A stretch of DNA of 64,000 nucleotides from an uncultured Prevotella sp. (GCA_946405145.1 CAMJGE010000006.1:78350-142349), one strand, 5' to 3'. Shown: positions 18,614 to 28,253, counted from the first letter of the stretch. The notes: generated by a model from the sequence alone, not told the origin. Numbers and translations: made by a program.

Positions 18614-19299
18614 TTCAATAGTTTGATGATTTCACTGAAGTGTTCTATCTTCTGGAGCCGTTCGTGCTCGATATCCTCGAAATGCTCCAGCTGCCATGTC
18701 ACGTGGAAGGGGATATGGATCGCCCAGGCACCGATGGTCAGGGCAGGGGCAATATCGCTTTTCAGCGAGTTACCCACCATCAGCAGCTCGTTAGGCAGGA
18801 TGCCCAGATGCTCGCACAGCTGCTGGAACTCCACCTCCGTCTTGTCCGACGTGATCTCCACATGACTGAAGTACTTGCCCAGACCGCTGCGGTGCAGCTT
18901 GTTCTCCTGATCCTGCAGCTCACCCTTGGTAAACACGGCGAGGCGGTAGGGATAGGCCTGCAGTCGCTGCAGTGTCTCCTCCACCTCAGGCAGTGGGGTG
19001 GCAGGCAGCTGCAGCAGCGACTTGCTGTGACTGAGCAGCTCGGCGAGAGTGTCTGCCGGCAGATGATCCCCTGCCACACGGAGCGCCGTCTCGATGATAG
19101 AGATGGTAAAAGCCTTGCAGCCATAGCCCAGGTCAGCCATATTGCCCGACTCCGTCTGGAAGAGCTCCTGGGCGGGATCCTCACAATAGGGCGCGATCAG
19201 CTGGTAGAGATGATTCTCTACGGCTTCGAAGTGCGACTGGCAGTCCCAGAGGGTGTCGTCGGCATCGAAGGCTATGACTCTGAATGGCAGTGTGGGCAT
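18610..19299 (-). CDS. HAD-superfamily hydrolase
   Basis: The 229-residue cytoplasmic phosphatase-like protein shows HAD motif I (FDADDTLWD, both Asp present), motif II near AVFTKG, a Lys (SDKTEVEF) and motif IV (MVGNSLKSDIAPA). An alpha-helical cap follows motif I. The substrate is unknown. It overlaps both neighbours in the fur-HAD-thioesterase-araC string, with a 28-bp overlap with the Fur-family gene. Confidence 0.85.
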   Translation of the reverse strand: MPTLPFRVIAFDADDTLWDCQSHFEAVENHLYQLIAPYCEDPAQELFQTESGNMADLGYGCKAFTISIIETALRVAGDHLPADTLAELLSHSKSLLQLPATPLPEVEETLQRLQAYPYRLAVFTKGELQDQENKLHRSGLGKYFSHVEITSDKTEVEFQQLCEHLGILPNELLMVGNSLKSDIAPALTIGAWAIHIPFHVTWQLEHFEDIEHERLQKIEHFSEIIKLLK

Positions 19300-19694
19300 A
19301 TGCCTTTAATCATGAAGTTTACGGAGTGGATCTCGAAGCCCTGCGGTACAGCCACCGTCGGCACCTCCACTCCGTCGAGACAGTAGGTCTGCTGACACAC
19401 CTCACAGTAGAAGTGCGGGTGCTGGTCGTCGTCGTGGTCCTGGCTGTGACTGTGGCACAGCTCATAGCGTGTACCGTCGTTGCCGCCCTCTATCGCGTGT
19501 ATCAGATGCTGTTCACGGAACAGGGTGAGGGCTCTGAAGATGTTCGACTTGTCGATGGTCTGTATCCTGCGCTCCAGTTCTGCCAGCGACTGGGGCAGCA
19601 TCGAGCTGGCCAGCGCCTCCACCACCACGATGCGGTTGGCGGTAGGTTTGATGTTGTGCTCCTCGAGCAGCTGGATGACAGTTGACTTATCCAT
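19272..19694 (-). CDS. Fur-family metal-responsive repressor
   Basis: The 140-residue protein (from 19694) has a winged helix (KPTANRIVVVEALA ... DKSNIFRALTLF) and a metal-binding part with HSHSQDHDDDQHPHFYCEVC and CPHC. Two CxxC pairs indicate a structural zinc. Length and motifs fit Fur/Zur/PerR types; which metal it senses cannot be decided. An upstream in-frame start at 19724 was not used because it overlaps the -7 box (19722-19729), which leaves about 27 bp of leader before MDKSTV. Confidence 0.85.
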   Translation of the reverse strand: MDKSTVIQLLEEHNIKPTANRIVVVEALASSMLPQSLAELERRIQTIDKSNIFRALTLFREQHLIHAIEGGNDGTRYELCHSHSQDHDDDQHPHFYCEVCQQTYCLDGVEVPTVAVPQGFEIHSVNFMIKGICPHCHSES

Positions 19695-19721
19695 TTCTAT
19701 CTTAATCGTCGAATCTGGCGA

Positions 19722-19729
19722 CAAAGATA
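19722..19729 (-). promoter_or_regulatory. -7 box of the Fur-HAD-thioesterase-AraC operon
   Basis: TATCTTTG on the minus strand, 27 bp before the chosen start of the Fur-family gene. It fixes that start. Confidence 0.65.
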
Positions 19730-19801
19730 CAAAAAAATTTCGATGAACCGATTATTTTGTTTATATTTGCAGCCAAATAGTAATTAAAAACCCCACACAA
19801 G

Positions 19802-21868
19802 ATGAAAAAGATAATCAAATTGCTGTTAAAGATACTCGCTGGTATCGTGGTGTTCGTAGTGATCCTTCTCACAGCAGCCACCATCACGCTGAACACCGAG
19901 TCGGTGCAGGAGAAGCTCGCCAACTATGCCGTTGAGCAGCTGGAGCTGACGCTGGATACCCGTGTCAAACTCGACCACCTCAGTGTGAACATGTTCACCC
20001 GTAAGTTCAAGTTAGAAGGGTTGGAGGTAGAAGATCAGGAACACCGTAAGATGCTTGAGCTCGATCGCCTCTACGTGAATATCGACCTGATGAAGCTGAT
20101 CACCAACAAGCTCGAAGTCGAAGAGGTATTGCTCGAAGGCGTCAAGGCTCGCCTCTACAAGCCCAAGGATGGCCCCGCCAACTACCAGTTCATCGTCGAT
20201 GCCTTCAAGAAAGATCCCAAGCAGAAGAAGGTCAACAAGCCCAAGGAGCCTAAGAAGAAGTCAAACATGACCTTCGACATCGACCACCTGTCGCTGAAGG
20301 ATATCGGCCTCACCTTCAACGACACCAACAAGGTCAGCCTTCAGGGCATCAGCTATAAGAAGACCCTCTTTGGCAAGCATACCGGCAAGCTCGAGAACCT
20401 GCAGGGCCAGTGGGGCATCGTGAAGAAGAAGGGACCTCAGACACTCACCTTCAAGATCGGCACCATCGACTATGACGAGGAGAAGACCATCCACCATTTC
20501 AAGATTGGTGATCTCCGCTTCACCTCCGACAACCATAAGCCCCGTAAGAACGCCACCCGACCCAAGCGCGGCTTCTTCGATGTGGGCCACCTCGACATCA
20601 CGGCCCAGATGGACCTCACCGTCGATTATATCTCCGACGACTCCATCAATGCCGTCGTCAACCACATGGTAGCCAGAGACTCCGTCACCGGCTTCAACCT
20701 CAAGGAAGTACATTTCGCCGCCGGCATCCTGAAAGACAGGATCAACCTCCGCCATATCATGGTGCAGCAGGAGACCACCGTGCTGAAGTTCGACAGTGCC
20801 ACCGTCGTGCTGCCCAGCAAGAAGCAGGGGCGTAAGTTCTCCTTCCAGACCTCCCGCATCAAGGGGCGCACCCAGCTGCGCGACATCTCACGACCCTTCG
20901 CCCCTGTGCTGCGTAACTTCACCATGCCCCTCGAGCTCGACGTGCTCTTCAGCGGCACCGACACCACCCTCTACTTCAAGGATGTCCATGTCTTCACCCC
21001 CGACAAGCGGTTGCTCATCGCTGCCGAAGGCCGCATCCTCCATCTCAAGGAGAAAGAGCTGCTCGATGTCGGCTTCCATGTGAAGGATATGAAAGCCCAG
21101 CAGGGCGTGGCCATCGATGTCATCAACCAGTTCACCGGCAAAAAGCTGATGCTCAACCAGCTCAATGCCCTGGGAACGATCCATTTCACAGGCGATATGT
21201 CCGTGCTCTGGAAGAAAGAGATCTTCAAGGGCCTCGTCACGTCGAATGTCGGCAACCTGCGCTTCGACTTCATGATCAATGAGCTCACGAAATACATCAC
21301 GGGCCATGTTGACTCCAGGCGGCTCCGTCTGGATAAGGTCGTACAAGTGCCGAAGCTCGAGGATGTAGGCGCCAATGCAAGCTTCGAGGTAGATATCCAC
21401 AAGCAGCGCACGGCGATGATCCGTAAGAAGAACGGTGGCGGCAAGCTGCCTATCGGAGAGGTACACGCCACCATCTATGAGGCGGGCTATGATGGCTTCC
21501 GCCTGAAGAACATGAAAGTCGAGATTGTCAGCAACGGAGCCCAGGCAGAAGGCAGCATCAATCACTCCCAGAAGGCACTGGAGTGGGATTGCAACTTCGT
21601 GGTGTCCGACCTCGACAACAAGAGCAGTGTCAAGATCAAGCCGAAGGTCAAGCTGAAGCTCGGCAATGTCTTTAAGAGCTGGTTCGGTGGTTCCGACGAT
21701 AAGGCCGACGATAAGAAGGCCGACGACAAGAAGGAAGCCTCAAAGAAGAAGGAAGCCGACAAGAAGAAAGCCTCCGCCGACAAGGGCGAGGAAACATCCG
21801 AAAAGCCCAAGAAGGAAGGCTTCTTCAAGCGCCTCTTTAAGAAGAAGGACAAAGACAAGAAAGAGTAG
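19802..21868 (+). CDS. AsmA/TamB-like envelope protein with charged Lys-rich tail
   Basis: The 688-residue protein begins with one membrane helix (about 5-30), followed by VQEKLANYAVEQLELTLDTRVKLDHLSVN, the N-terminal signature of AsmA/TamB-type periplasmic proteins thought to move lipids or help outer-membrane assembly. The beta-rich body covers about 30-620. The last 65 residues are almost only Lys, Asp, Ala and Glu (KADDKKADDKKEASKKK) and end in FKRLFKKKDKDKKE. Full TamB is about twice as long, and the DUF490 TamB end is missing, so an AsmA-like role is more apt. A promoter-like TATATTTG lies at 19762-19769. It stands alone, convergent with yifB. Confidence 0.75.
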   Translation: MKKIIKLLLKILAGIVVFVVILLTAATITLNTESVQEKLANYAVEQLELTLDTRVKLDHLSVNMFTRKFKLEGLEVEDQEHRKMLELDRLYVNIDLMKLITNKLEVEEVLLEGVKARLYKPKDGPANYQFIVDAFKKDPKQKKVNKPKEPKKKSNMTFDIDHLSLKDIGLTFNDTNKVSLQGISYKKTLFGKHTGKLENLQGQWGIVKKKGPQTLTFKIGTIDYDEEKTIHHFKIGDLRFTSDNHKPRKNATRPKRGFFDVGHLDITAQMDLTVDYISDDSINAVVNHMVARDSVTGFNLKEVHFAAGILKDRINLRHIMVQQETTVLKFDSATVVLPSKKQGRKFSFQTSRIKGRTQLRDISRPFAPVLRNFTMPLELDVLFSGTDTTLYFKDVHVFTPDKRLLIAAEGRILHLKEKELLDVGFHVKDMKAQQGVAIDVINQFTGKKLMLNQLNALGTIHFTGDMSVLWKKEIFKGLVTSNVGNLRFDFMINELTKYITGHVDSRRLRLDKVVQVPKLEDVGANASFEVDIHKQRTAMIRKKNGGGKLPIGEVHATIYEAGYDGFRLKNMKVEIVSNGAQAEGSINHSQKALEWDCNFVVSDLDNKSSVKIKPKVKLKLGNVFKSWFGGSDDKADDKKADDKKEASKKKEADKKKASADKGEETSEKPKKEGFFKRLFKKKDKDKKE

Positions 21869-21873
21869 CCCCT

Positions 21874-23418
21874 TCATCCCCCACGCTCAGCCCAGTCACC
21901 CCGATCCATATTGCGGTAGCCGATGGCTTCCGCAATATGGTGACACTCCACCCTCTCGCTGTCTTCCAGATCGGCGATGGTGCGGGCCACTTTCAGGATA
22001 CGGCTATAGGCACGGGCTGACAGGCTAAGCCGTTCCATAGCCATACGAAGCATGTCTAATGAAGTCGCATCAGGCTCGGCAAACTGATGGATCATCCGTT
22101 CTGTCATCTGGGCGTTACAATGAATAGATGAGGTGCTGAATCTTTCCTCTTGTATCTGACGGGCTTTGATGACACGCTCTCTGATGACACGGCTTGGCTC
22201 ACCAGGCTGCATCTGGGCGAGTTGCTTGAAAGGTACAACTGTCACTTCACAGTGTATGTCTATACGATCCATTAAAGGGCCAGAAATCTTGTTCATATAA
22301 CGTTGAATCTGTCCTGGTGTACAGACACAGTGATGGGTAGGGTCGCCATAGTAGCCACAAGGGCAAGGGTTCATCGAAGCTACAAACATAAATGAACAGG
22401 GATATTCCACTGTATATCTGGCACGAGAGATAGTGATATGATGGTCTTCAAGAGGCTGTCTTAACACTTCGAGTGTGCTCTTGTTGAACTCAGGTAACTC
22501 ATCGAGGAAGAGTACGCCATTATGCGCCATACTGACTTCACCAGGAAGGGCTCTGTTGCCACCACCTGTCATCGCCACTTGTGACACCGTGTGATGCGGA
22601 CTGCGGAAGGGGCGTTGGGTTATTAGTGATGTACCATTGCTAAGTTTTCCTGCCACAGAATGTATTTGGGTAGTTTCTAAGCTCTCTGATAAAGAGAGGG
22701 GTGGCAAGATGCTTGGTAGGCGCTTGGCCATCATTGACTTTCCGCTTCCTGGAGGTCCGATGAGAATGGCATTATGTCCACCAGCTGCTGCCACTTCGAG
22801 GGCACGTTTTACACTCTCCTGACCTTTCACGTCAGCAAAGTCGAGGTCACAGGTATATTGCCGTGTATAGAATTCCTTTTTAGTATCAACTATTGTTGAC
22901 TCAAATGATTCGTTTCCATTGAAGAAACTGATGACATGTGCCAGACTATTGATGCCATAGACATCGAGTCCGTCAACTACAGCAGCTTCTCTTGCGTTCT
23001 CTTGAGGTACTATCAGTCCCTTGAAGTTCTCCTTCTTAGCCCGGATGGCTACTGAAAGCACGCCACTGACGGGTTTCAGTTGTCCGTCAAGACCGAGTTC
23101 ACCTATCAGCATATAGTCATGTAGCATGTTGTCGCTCACTTTCCCGTGAGCTGCTAATATGCCGATGGCTAACGACAGGTCATAACCACTGCCTTCCTTC
23201 CGGATGTCAGCGGGACTGAGGTTGATTGTCATATCTGCAGGCGATAGCTTGAAACCTACGTTTTGGATGGCAGCACGGATACGGTCATAACTCTCTTTGA
23301 CAGCTGTATCAGCTAATCCTGACAAGTGGAACATCACACCTCTTGTCAGACTCACTTCGATGGTAATGGTGGTTGCCTCTAAGCCCATTACTTCGGCACA
23401 AAAAGTTTTTATCAACAT
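21874..23418 (-). CDS. YifB/ComM-family Mg-chelatase-like AAA+ ATPase
   Basis: The 514-residue protein has an N-terminal ChlI-like domain (about 1-180), an AAA+ core with Walker A GPPGSGKS (221-228), Walker B LFLDELPEF, and the C-terminal Mg-chelatase domain with CPCGYYGD. ComM, the best-studied member, is a hexameric helicase that drives branch migration during natural transformation. Transformation in this organism is unknown, although a comF-like gene is at 32466. Confidence 0.93.
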   Translation of the reverse strand: MLIKTFCAEVMGLEATTITIEVSLTRGVMFHLSGLADTAVKESYDRIRAAIQNVGFKLSPADMTINLSPADIRKEGSGYDLSLAIGILAAHGKVSDNMLHDYMLIGELGLDGQLKPVSGVLSVAIRAKKENFKGLIVPQENAREAAVVDGLDVYGINSLAHVISFFNGNESFESTIVDTKKEFYTRQYTCDLDFADVKGQESVKRALEVAAAGGHNAILIGPPGSGKSMMAKRLPSILPPLSLSESLETTQIHSVAGKLSNGTSLITQRPFRSPHHTVSQVAMTGGGNRALPGEVSMAHNGVLFLDELPEFNKSTLEVLRQPLEDHHITISRARYTVEYPCSFMFVASMNPCPCGYYGDPTHHCVCTPGQIQRYMNKISGPLMDRIDIHCEVTVVPFKQLAQMQPGEPSRVIRERVIKARQIQEERFSTSSIHCNAQMTERMIHQFAEPDATSLDMLRMAMERLSLSARAYSRILKVARTIADLEDSERVECHHIAEAIGYRNMDRGDWAERGG

Positions 23419-23454
23419 AGTATCAGGGTTTAACAGTTTAATTAAGTTTCTATT

Positions 23455-24483
23455 TTATGGTTCTTCTTGTTTCGGCAGGAGCTTGTCTATCTTTTTTATC
23501 AGCTCATTCTGTGATAATGAGTGGGCGATGATCTTGCCTTTGTCGTCGATCAGGATGTTGTCGGGGATGTAGGAGAGGCCGGTGCGGCTGAGGATGGGCG
23601 ACTCCCAGAGGCGTCCGTCGCAGATGGTGCTCCAGGTGATGGAGTCTCTCTCCAGGTGCTTCCGGCAGGCCTTGACATCTGCCTCCAGGCAGACGGTGAG
23701 TACCTTCAGGTTCTTTTCGCCAACTCGCTTCTGGCGCTCCTGCAGCTGGCGCAGGATGCCATGTCCTTCGAAATTGGTGAGGTTCCACACGGTGATGACA
23801 TTGACCTTGGCATTCAGGGCGGATGACTGGACGGTCTCGCCGTTGATGTCGATGGCGGTGAACGAGGGCAGGCGGCTGCCATCCTTCAGATAGCTCAGGC
23901 CATCCATGAGTTTCATCTGGGCCTTCATCGCCTCTGAGGCATCGTGGTCGGACTTGACGACAAGGGCCATGAGCTCGGTGGCTCGTTTGTAGTCGGGCTG
24001 GGGCGACTGGATGAAGACCTTACGGATGAGATAGGTGGCGAAGGGCGAGGTGGGGTTATCCTTGATGAACTGCTCGGTGGTGAGGGCTACCTCGGGCGGG
24101 GTCTGCTGACTGGTCTTCTTGCGGTAGGCTGTCAGCACCTCGTTCTCCTTGGTGCCTTCTACCTCGATCTCACGCAGGTGGGACACGTCGCCCTCGATGG
24201 TGACTTCTGTTCCCTTCGCGCCATAGACGGGTACCTCGGAGTAGTTGGGGAAGATGATGATGAAGGCGGTGGGCTCGTCGAGCGCCACTTCGTAATGGAA
24301 CTGGCTCTTGACAACGGCGACGGTGTCGATGGGGAAATTGCCATCGATGCCACAGATGTATAGCTCGCCCTGGTTGAAGCCCTTGAAGGTTCCCTCCAGA
24401 AGGAAGGTCTTGCGCTTCTCTCCGCAGCCCGTGAGGAGCAACATGCCCAGGAGCATTGTCAGAACACCTAATGCCTGCTTCAT
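23455..24483 (-). CDS. DUF4369/TlpA-like lipoprotein without CxxC
   Basis: The 342-residue lipoprotein (lipobox LLTGC) has an N-terminal DUF4369-like beta-domain (LEGTFKGFNQGELYICG) and a C-terminal thioredoxin-like fold. Where TlpA proteins have WATWCPPC, this one reads VWNLTNFEGHG, so both redox cysteines are absent; the fold and later parts (GLSYIPDNILIDDKGKIIAHSL) remain. A thiol-redox function is therefore unlikely; a binding or scaffold role is possible. It precedes yifB and follows the TPR lipoprotein on the same strand. Confidence 0.8.
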   Translation of the reverse strand: MKQALGVLTMLLGMLLLTGCGEKRKTFLLEGTFKGFNQGELYICGIDGNFPIDTVAVVKSQFHYEVALDEPTAFIIIFPNYSEVPVYGAKGTEVTIEGDVSHLREIEVEGTKENEVLTAYRKKTSQQTPPEVALTTEQFIKDNPTSPFATYLIRKVFIQSPQPDYKRATELMALVVKSDHDASEAMKAQMKLMDGLSYLKDGSRLPSFTAIDINGETVQSSALNAKVNVITVWNLTNFEGHGILRQLQERQKRVGEKNLKVLTVCLEADVKACRKHLERDSITWSTICDGRLWESPILSRTGLSYIPDNILIDDKGKIIAHSLSQNELIKKIDKLLPKQEEP

Positions 24484-24487
24484 CGTA

Positions 24488-26152
24488 TTATCGGCTTAGC
24501 TCCAGATCGTGTTCGGCATATCTGGCCAATTGCTCATCCTGGCTCGTGGCCTTGCTCAACGCCTCTCTGACATCGGCGGTGTTGCCCAGATGGGTATAGA
24601 CGATGGCTCTGAGATAGTGGGTGACGGCATCGGCCTGGCGGATCTGCCTGAGGGTGGCCTCTGCGGCGGCATAGTGCTTGTTGAGGATCTGTGCCAGCGC
24701 AGCGCTGTTGGAGATGCTGCTGCCGAAGTCTTGCTCTGCCTGTGGGAAGTTGCCCTTGGCGAGATTGAGGTTGCCCATCACTTCTGACAGGCCGTTGGCA
24801 CCGGTGGCTGAGGCGATATAGAGGTCGGCGGTCTTCACGTCGCCGCTTTGCAGGGCGAGCAGTGCCTGGTTGGCCTTTGCCTCGGGCAGCTGGGCGTTGA
24901 TGCGCAGGGCCTGTGCCAAGAGGTTCTTGGCTGTGTCGTAGTCGCCACGGGCATAGGCGATGGTGGCCATGTTGTTGTAGGCACGTGGGTCGTTGGGATA
25001 GACGGTGGTAGCGAGCTGGTAGATGGTCTCCTGCTCTGCGGGTGTGGCCTTGAGGGTGGCGGCATAGAGCAGCTCCTCGATGCTGAGCTTCTTGGGGTCG
25101 GCCTTGATCTGGTCGAGGATCTGCTGGTCGCTGCGACCGATGACCTCGTAGTTGAGGATGAGGCGTGAGCGGCGCAGCTCTGGCAGGATGCCGTCGGCGA
25201 GCTCACGGAAGGCGGAGGAGATGTTCTTGATCTGCTGTTCGCGCTCCTGGGGATCCTTGTACATCGACAGCACGCGCAGGATGATGTCTTTATCCTGGAT
25301 GTTGCTGGCCTTGACCAGCTCCTGGAAGCCGTCCCAGTCCTGGGCGGTGTATCTGGCATCGACATTGGTGTCGATCTTGAGTCGCTTCAGCTCCTGGTTG
25401 ACATACTGCTCTGACACCTTCTGACGCTCGTTGGCCAGCTTGTCGTTGATGCTGAAGCCGCCATCGGGTGAGGTGTATGCCGACACTTCCACATTCTGCA
25501 GGCGCAGACCTTCCTGGTCGGCGTTGATCTGCTTGAGCATCCTGATGAACTCCTTGACGGAGTTGTTCTTCAGCTCGCTCTTGCGCAGGTTGGCCTGCTG
25601 GATGAGGAACTTGATGTTGGCCTCCTGCTTCTTCTGGGTGATGCGCTGGTAGGCATCGGGTGACAGGGCTGCCTGGGCGGTGGTCACCGTGCGGCGATAG
25701 AGCTCGGAGGTGGCTATGACGCCACGGGCTACCTTCACCTCGGGGATGGTGACTTGTTTGGAGCCCAGACGGGCATCGAAGGTGATATAGAGGTCTGCCT
25801 GGTTGCAGTCGGCATAGGCGAAGTCGGTGTTCAGCGTGTAGTTGCCACCGGTGCTGTAGGCGATGGTCTGGTTGTTGGCTGCCACATTCTCGCCCTGGAA
25901 GGTGGCTGTGGCTCCCTTCACGCGTTCACCATTGGTATAGCGTAACTCGGGGATGACGGTCACCACCGCCTTCTTGTTCATATACTTTTCGGGGAAATGG
26001 CCGTTGATGGTTGCGGGAACGATACCACCTTTGGTCTCCAGCGGATTGGGAGTCACTGTGAACTGGTCTGCTGAGAGGGGACCCAACTTCGAGCATGAAG
26101 TGGAGAGCATCGTAGAGACTACAGTCAGTAGAAGGAGCTTTTTTTTCTGCAT
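24488..26152 (-). CDS. TPR/OmpA-like envelope lipoprotein
   Basis: The 554-residue lipoprotein has lipobox STSC after MQKKKLLLLTVVSTML. The N-terminal region (about 25-170) is beta-rich. Residues about 190-330 look like a diverged OmpA-type domain (LQNVEVSAYTSPDGGFSINDKLANERQKV resembles the peptidoglycan-binding loop). The C-terminal half is TPR repeats (YPNDPRAYNNMATIAYARGDYDTAKNLLAQAL). It probably bridges the outer membrane and cell wall; the exact role is unknown. It starts 25 bp before the tRNA-Leu 3' side. Confidence 0.75.
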   Translation of the reverse strand: MQKKKLLLLTVVSTMLSTSCSKLGPLSADQFTVTPNPLETKGGIVPATINGHFPEKYMNKKAVVTVIPELRYTNGERVKGATATFQGENVAANNQTIAYSTGGNYTLNTDFAYADCNQADLYITFDARLGSKQVTIPEVKVARGVIATSELYRRTVTTAQAALSPDAYQRITQKKQEANIKFLIQQANLRKSELKNNSVKEFIRMLKQINADQEGLRLQNVEVSAYTSPDGGFSINDKLANERQKVSEQYVNQELKRLKIDTNVDARYTAQDWDGFQELVKASNIQDKDIILRVLSMYKDPQEREQQIKNISSAFRELADGILPELRRSRLILNYEVIGRSDQQILDQIKADPKKLSIEELLYAATLKATPAEQETIYQLATTVYPNDPRAYNNMATIAYARGDYDTAKNLLAQALRINAQLPEAKANQALLALQSGDVKTADLYIASATGANGLSEVMGNLNLAKGNFPQAEQDFGSSISNSAALAQILNKHYAAAEATLRQIRQADAVTHYLRAIVYTHLGNTADVREALSKATSQDEQLARYAEHDLELSR

Positions 26153-26176
26153 ATCAATGAAGTGTTATAGTATTAG

Positions 26177-26262
26177 TGCCGCGAGCGGGACTCGAACCCG
26201 CACAACCATTTCTGGTCAAGGGATTTTAAGTCCCTCGTGTCTACCAATTCCACCATCACGGC
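26177..26262 (-). tRNA. tRNA-Leu (anticodon TAA)
   Basis: The 86-nt cloverleaf has acceptor GCCGTGA pairing with TCGCGGC (one T-G pair), a long variable arm typical of class II tRNA, T-loop GTTCGAGTC, and anticodon TAA within GACTTAAAATC. CCA is not encoded. Confidence 0.95.
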
Positions 26263-26300
26263 TCACCTTTAAACTGGCGCAATTTTTTAAATCACGGCTG

Positions 26301-26308
26301 CAAAGGTA
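26301..26308 (-). promoter_or_regulatory. -7 box of tRNA-Leu
   Basis: TACCTTTG on the minus strand, 39 bp before the tRNA 5' end, followed by GCAGCC. Confidence 0.6.
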
Positions 26309-26360
26309 AGGCTAATTATTGGAAAAGCCAAATATTTTACACAATTTTTAGATTTTTGGC

Positions 26361-26921
26361 TTAGTTCCTGGCGATAAGGTTACCATCCTGCAAGGCTGCG
26401 ATATACCTGAGGAGCTGTCGGCCTGAGGCGCCATCGGTGACCACACCGTTGTTGACATCGTAGTTGCGGTTGCACTTGGTGCAATGCAGCTGCTGCCCGT
26501 TGTTCTGCCAGGTGAGGGGATAGCTGTAGCCACCGAACTCAGAGAGGCAGTTGGGGCACTGTCCGTCGTAGGCCTGAAGGGTGAAGTCGTAGGTGCTGGT
26601 GCCGATGATGATGCAGTCGTTGGCGCCGAGGTAGTAGTTGAACTGTGCCTCGCGGGCTGTGGTGAGTGCGACATCATCGGTGGCGCCGTCGTAGTTGCGG
26701 ATGGTCTTCAGATGGCGGATGCCTTGGTTGTCGACATAGGTCTCTACCTTGCAGAAATGCCCGCTGTTGCCCAGGATGCCCGTGAGATGGCAGGGCAGGG
26801 GATGAAGGGTGGTGTCGAAGATGAAACTGCAACGGTTCTCACGGCTGATACTGTCGTTGGCGTTGCAGGCCGATAACAGTAAAAGGGTGAAAAGGTAAAA
26901 GGGTAAAAGAACTTTCTTCAT
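26361..26921 (-). CDS. Small lipoprotein with two CxxC pairs (Rieske/zinc-ribbon-like)
   Basis: The 186-residue protein has an SPII signal (LLLLSAC). The C-terminal half has CPNC and CTKC 25 residues apart, in a setting that resembles Rieske-type or zinc-ribbon folds (YPLTWQNNGQQLHCTKCNRNYD). The His ligands of a true Rieske centre are missing, so zinc is more likely than 2Fe-2S. Function unknown. Its signal peptide is encoded by the purine/pyrimidine repeat at 26878-26911. It overlaps argH by 4 bp. Confidence 0.7.
   Translation of the reverse strand: MKKVLLPFYLFTLLLLSACNANDSISRENRCSFIFDTTLHPLPCHLTGILGNSGHFCKVETYVDNQGIRHLKTIRNYDGATDDVALTTAREAQFNYYLGANDCIIIGTSTYDFTLQAYDGQCPNCLSEFGGYSYPLTWQNNGQQLHCTKCNRNYDVNNGVVTDGASGRQLLRYIAALQDGNLIARN
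26878..26911. repeat. GTAAAAGGGTGAAAAG-type repeat inside a signal peptide
   Basis: Four imperfect units of (G)GTAAAAGG or GTGAAAAG run here on the + strand. On the coding (minus) strand they encode the hydrophobic LLPFYLFTLLL of the lipoprotein signal. The same repeat family occurs at 28254-28312 and 34499-34564. Confidence 0.7.
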
Positions 26922-28252
26922 CTGCCTAAGAGTTTACGTTCTGCCTCAGTCATACGCTCGAAATTGAAACCGTCGAGGGTCTGCTGCATCAGCTGACTGA
27001 TCTGATCGTTACAGAGGTTGCCGATGGAGCCTTCGTGGGTGTGATGGATGTCGTGGCTGGCACGGAACTGGCCTGCCTCGATGTCGAGTCCCACCTTCTT
27101 ATAGGCATCGCGGAAGGGCATGCCGCTAGCAGCGAGGCGGTTCACCTCCTCGACACTGAACATCGGGTCGTACATCGGGTTGTCGAGGATATGCTCGTTG
27201 ACCTCTATCTTATTAATAATGTAGGCCGTCATCTGCAGACAGTCCTTCAGCTCGTCGAAGGCTGGCAGGAACACCTCTTTGATGATCTGCAGGTCGCGGA
27301 AGTAGCCGCAGGGCAGGTTGTTCATGATGAGCATCACCTGCTGGGGCAGCGACTGGAGCTTGTTGGACTTGGCACGGATCAGCTCGAAGACGTCGGGGTT
27401 CTTCTTATGCGGCATGATGCTCGAACCGGTGGTGCACTCCTTGGGGAGCTTCACGAAGGAGAAGTTCTGGGAGTTGAACAGGCAGGCATCGAAAGCCAGC
27501 TTTGCCAGTGTGCCGGCGATGGTGGCAATGGCGAAGCCCACGTTGCGCTCCATCTTGCCGCGTCCCATCTGGGCATACACCACGTTATAGTCCATCGAGT
27601 CGAAGCCCAACAGCTCTGTGGTCATCGTGCGGTTGAGGGGGAAGGAAGAGCCATAGCCTGCTGCCGATCCTAAGGGATTGCGGTTGGTCATCTTATAGGC
27701 AGCCTGCAGGAACAGCATATCGTCGGTGAGGCTCTCGGCATAGGCACCGAACCAGAGTCCGAAGCTGGAGGGCATGGCTATCTGCAGATGGGTGTAACCG
27801 GGCATGAGCACATCCTTGTACTGGTTGCTCTTCTGGATCAGTTCGTCGAAGAGGATCTTTACGCCGTCGGCAATCTCCTTCAGCTCATGACGGGTGAAGA
27901 GCTTCAGATCTACCAGCACCTGATCGTTGCGGCTGCGACCGGAATGGATCTTCTTACCCATATCGCCCAGACGACGGGTGAGGATCATCTCCACCTGAGA
28001 GTGGACATCCTCCACACCTTCCTCAATCACGAACTCACCGCGCTCTGCCAGCTGGTAGATGTTCTTAAGCTCTGCCAGCAACTGTGAGAGCTCATCTTTC
28101 TCCAACAGGCCGATACTCTCCAACATCGTGATGTGGGCCATCGAGCCCAGCACGTCGTATTTAGCCAGATAGAGGTCCATCTCACGGTCTCGTCCCACCG
28201 TGAAGCGCTCTATCTCCTTATTTACCTCAAAATTCTTTTCCCAGAGTTTCAT
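26918..28252 (-). CDS. argH: Argininosuccinate lyase
   Basis: Last step of arginine synthesis: argininosuccinate gives arginine and fumarate. The 444-residue length fits. It shows the superfamily signature GSSIMPHKKNPD with its catalytic Ser, GRSRNDQV near 105, and the helical tetramer core. Cytoplasmic. The start at 28252 (MKLWEKNFEVNKEIERF) fits the family's N-terminus, which is shorter than in E. coli. Confidence 0.95.
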   Translation of the reverse strand: MKLWEKNFEVNKEIERFTVGRDREMDLYLAKYDVLGSMAHITMLESIGLLEKDELSQLLAELKNIYQLAERGEFVIEEGVEDVHSQVEMILTRRLGDMGKKIHSGRSRNDQVLVDLKLFTRHELKEIADGVKILFDELIQKSNQYKDVLMPGYTHLQIAMPSSFGLWFGAYAESLTDDMLFLQAAYKMTNRNPLGSAAGYGSSFPLNRTMTTELLGFDSMDYNVVYAQMGRGKMERNVGFAIATIAGTLAKLAFDACLFNSQNFSFVKLPKECTTGSSIMPHKKNPDVFELIRAKSNKLQSLPQQVMLIMNNLPCGYFRDLQIIKEVFLPAFDELKDCLQMTAYIINKIEVNEHILDNPMYDPMFSVEEVNRLAASGMPFRDAYKKVGLDIEAGQFRASHDIHHTHEGSIGNLCNDQISQLMQQTLDGFNFERMTEAERKLLGR

Positions 28253-28253
28253 C

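Noticed and set aside
19802..21868. Truncated tamB
   Set aside because: The C-terminal TamB domain is missing, but the gene ends in a well-formed Lys-rich tail and stop, so an independent AsmA-like protein is the simpler reading.
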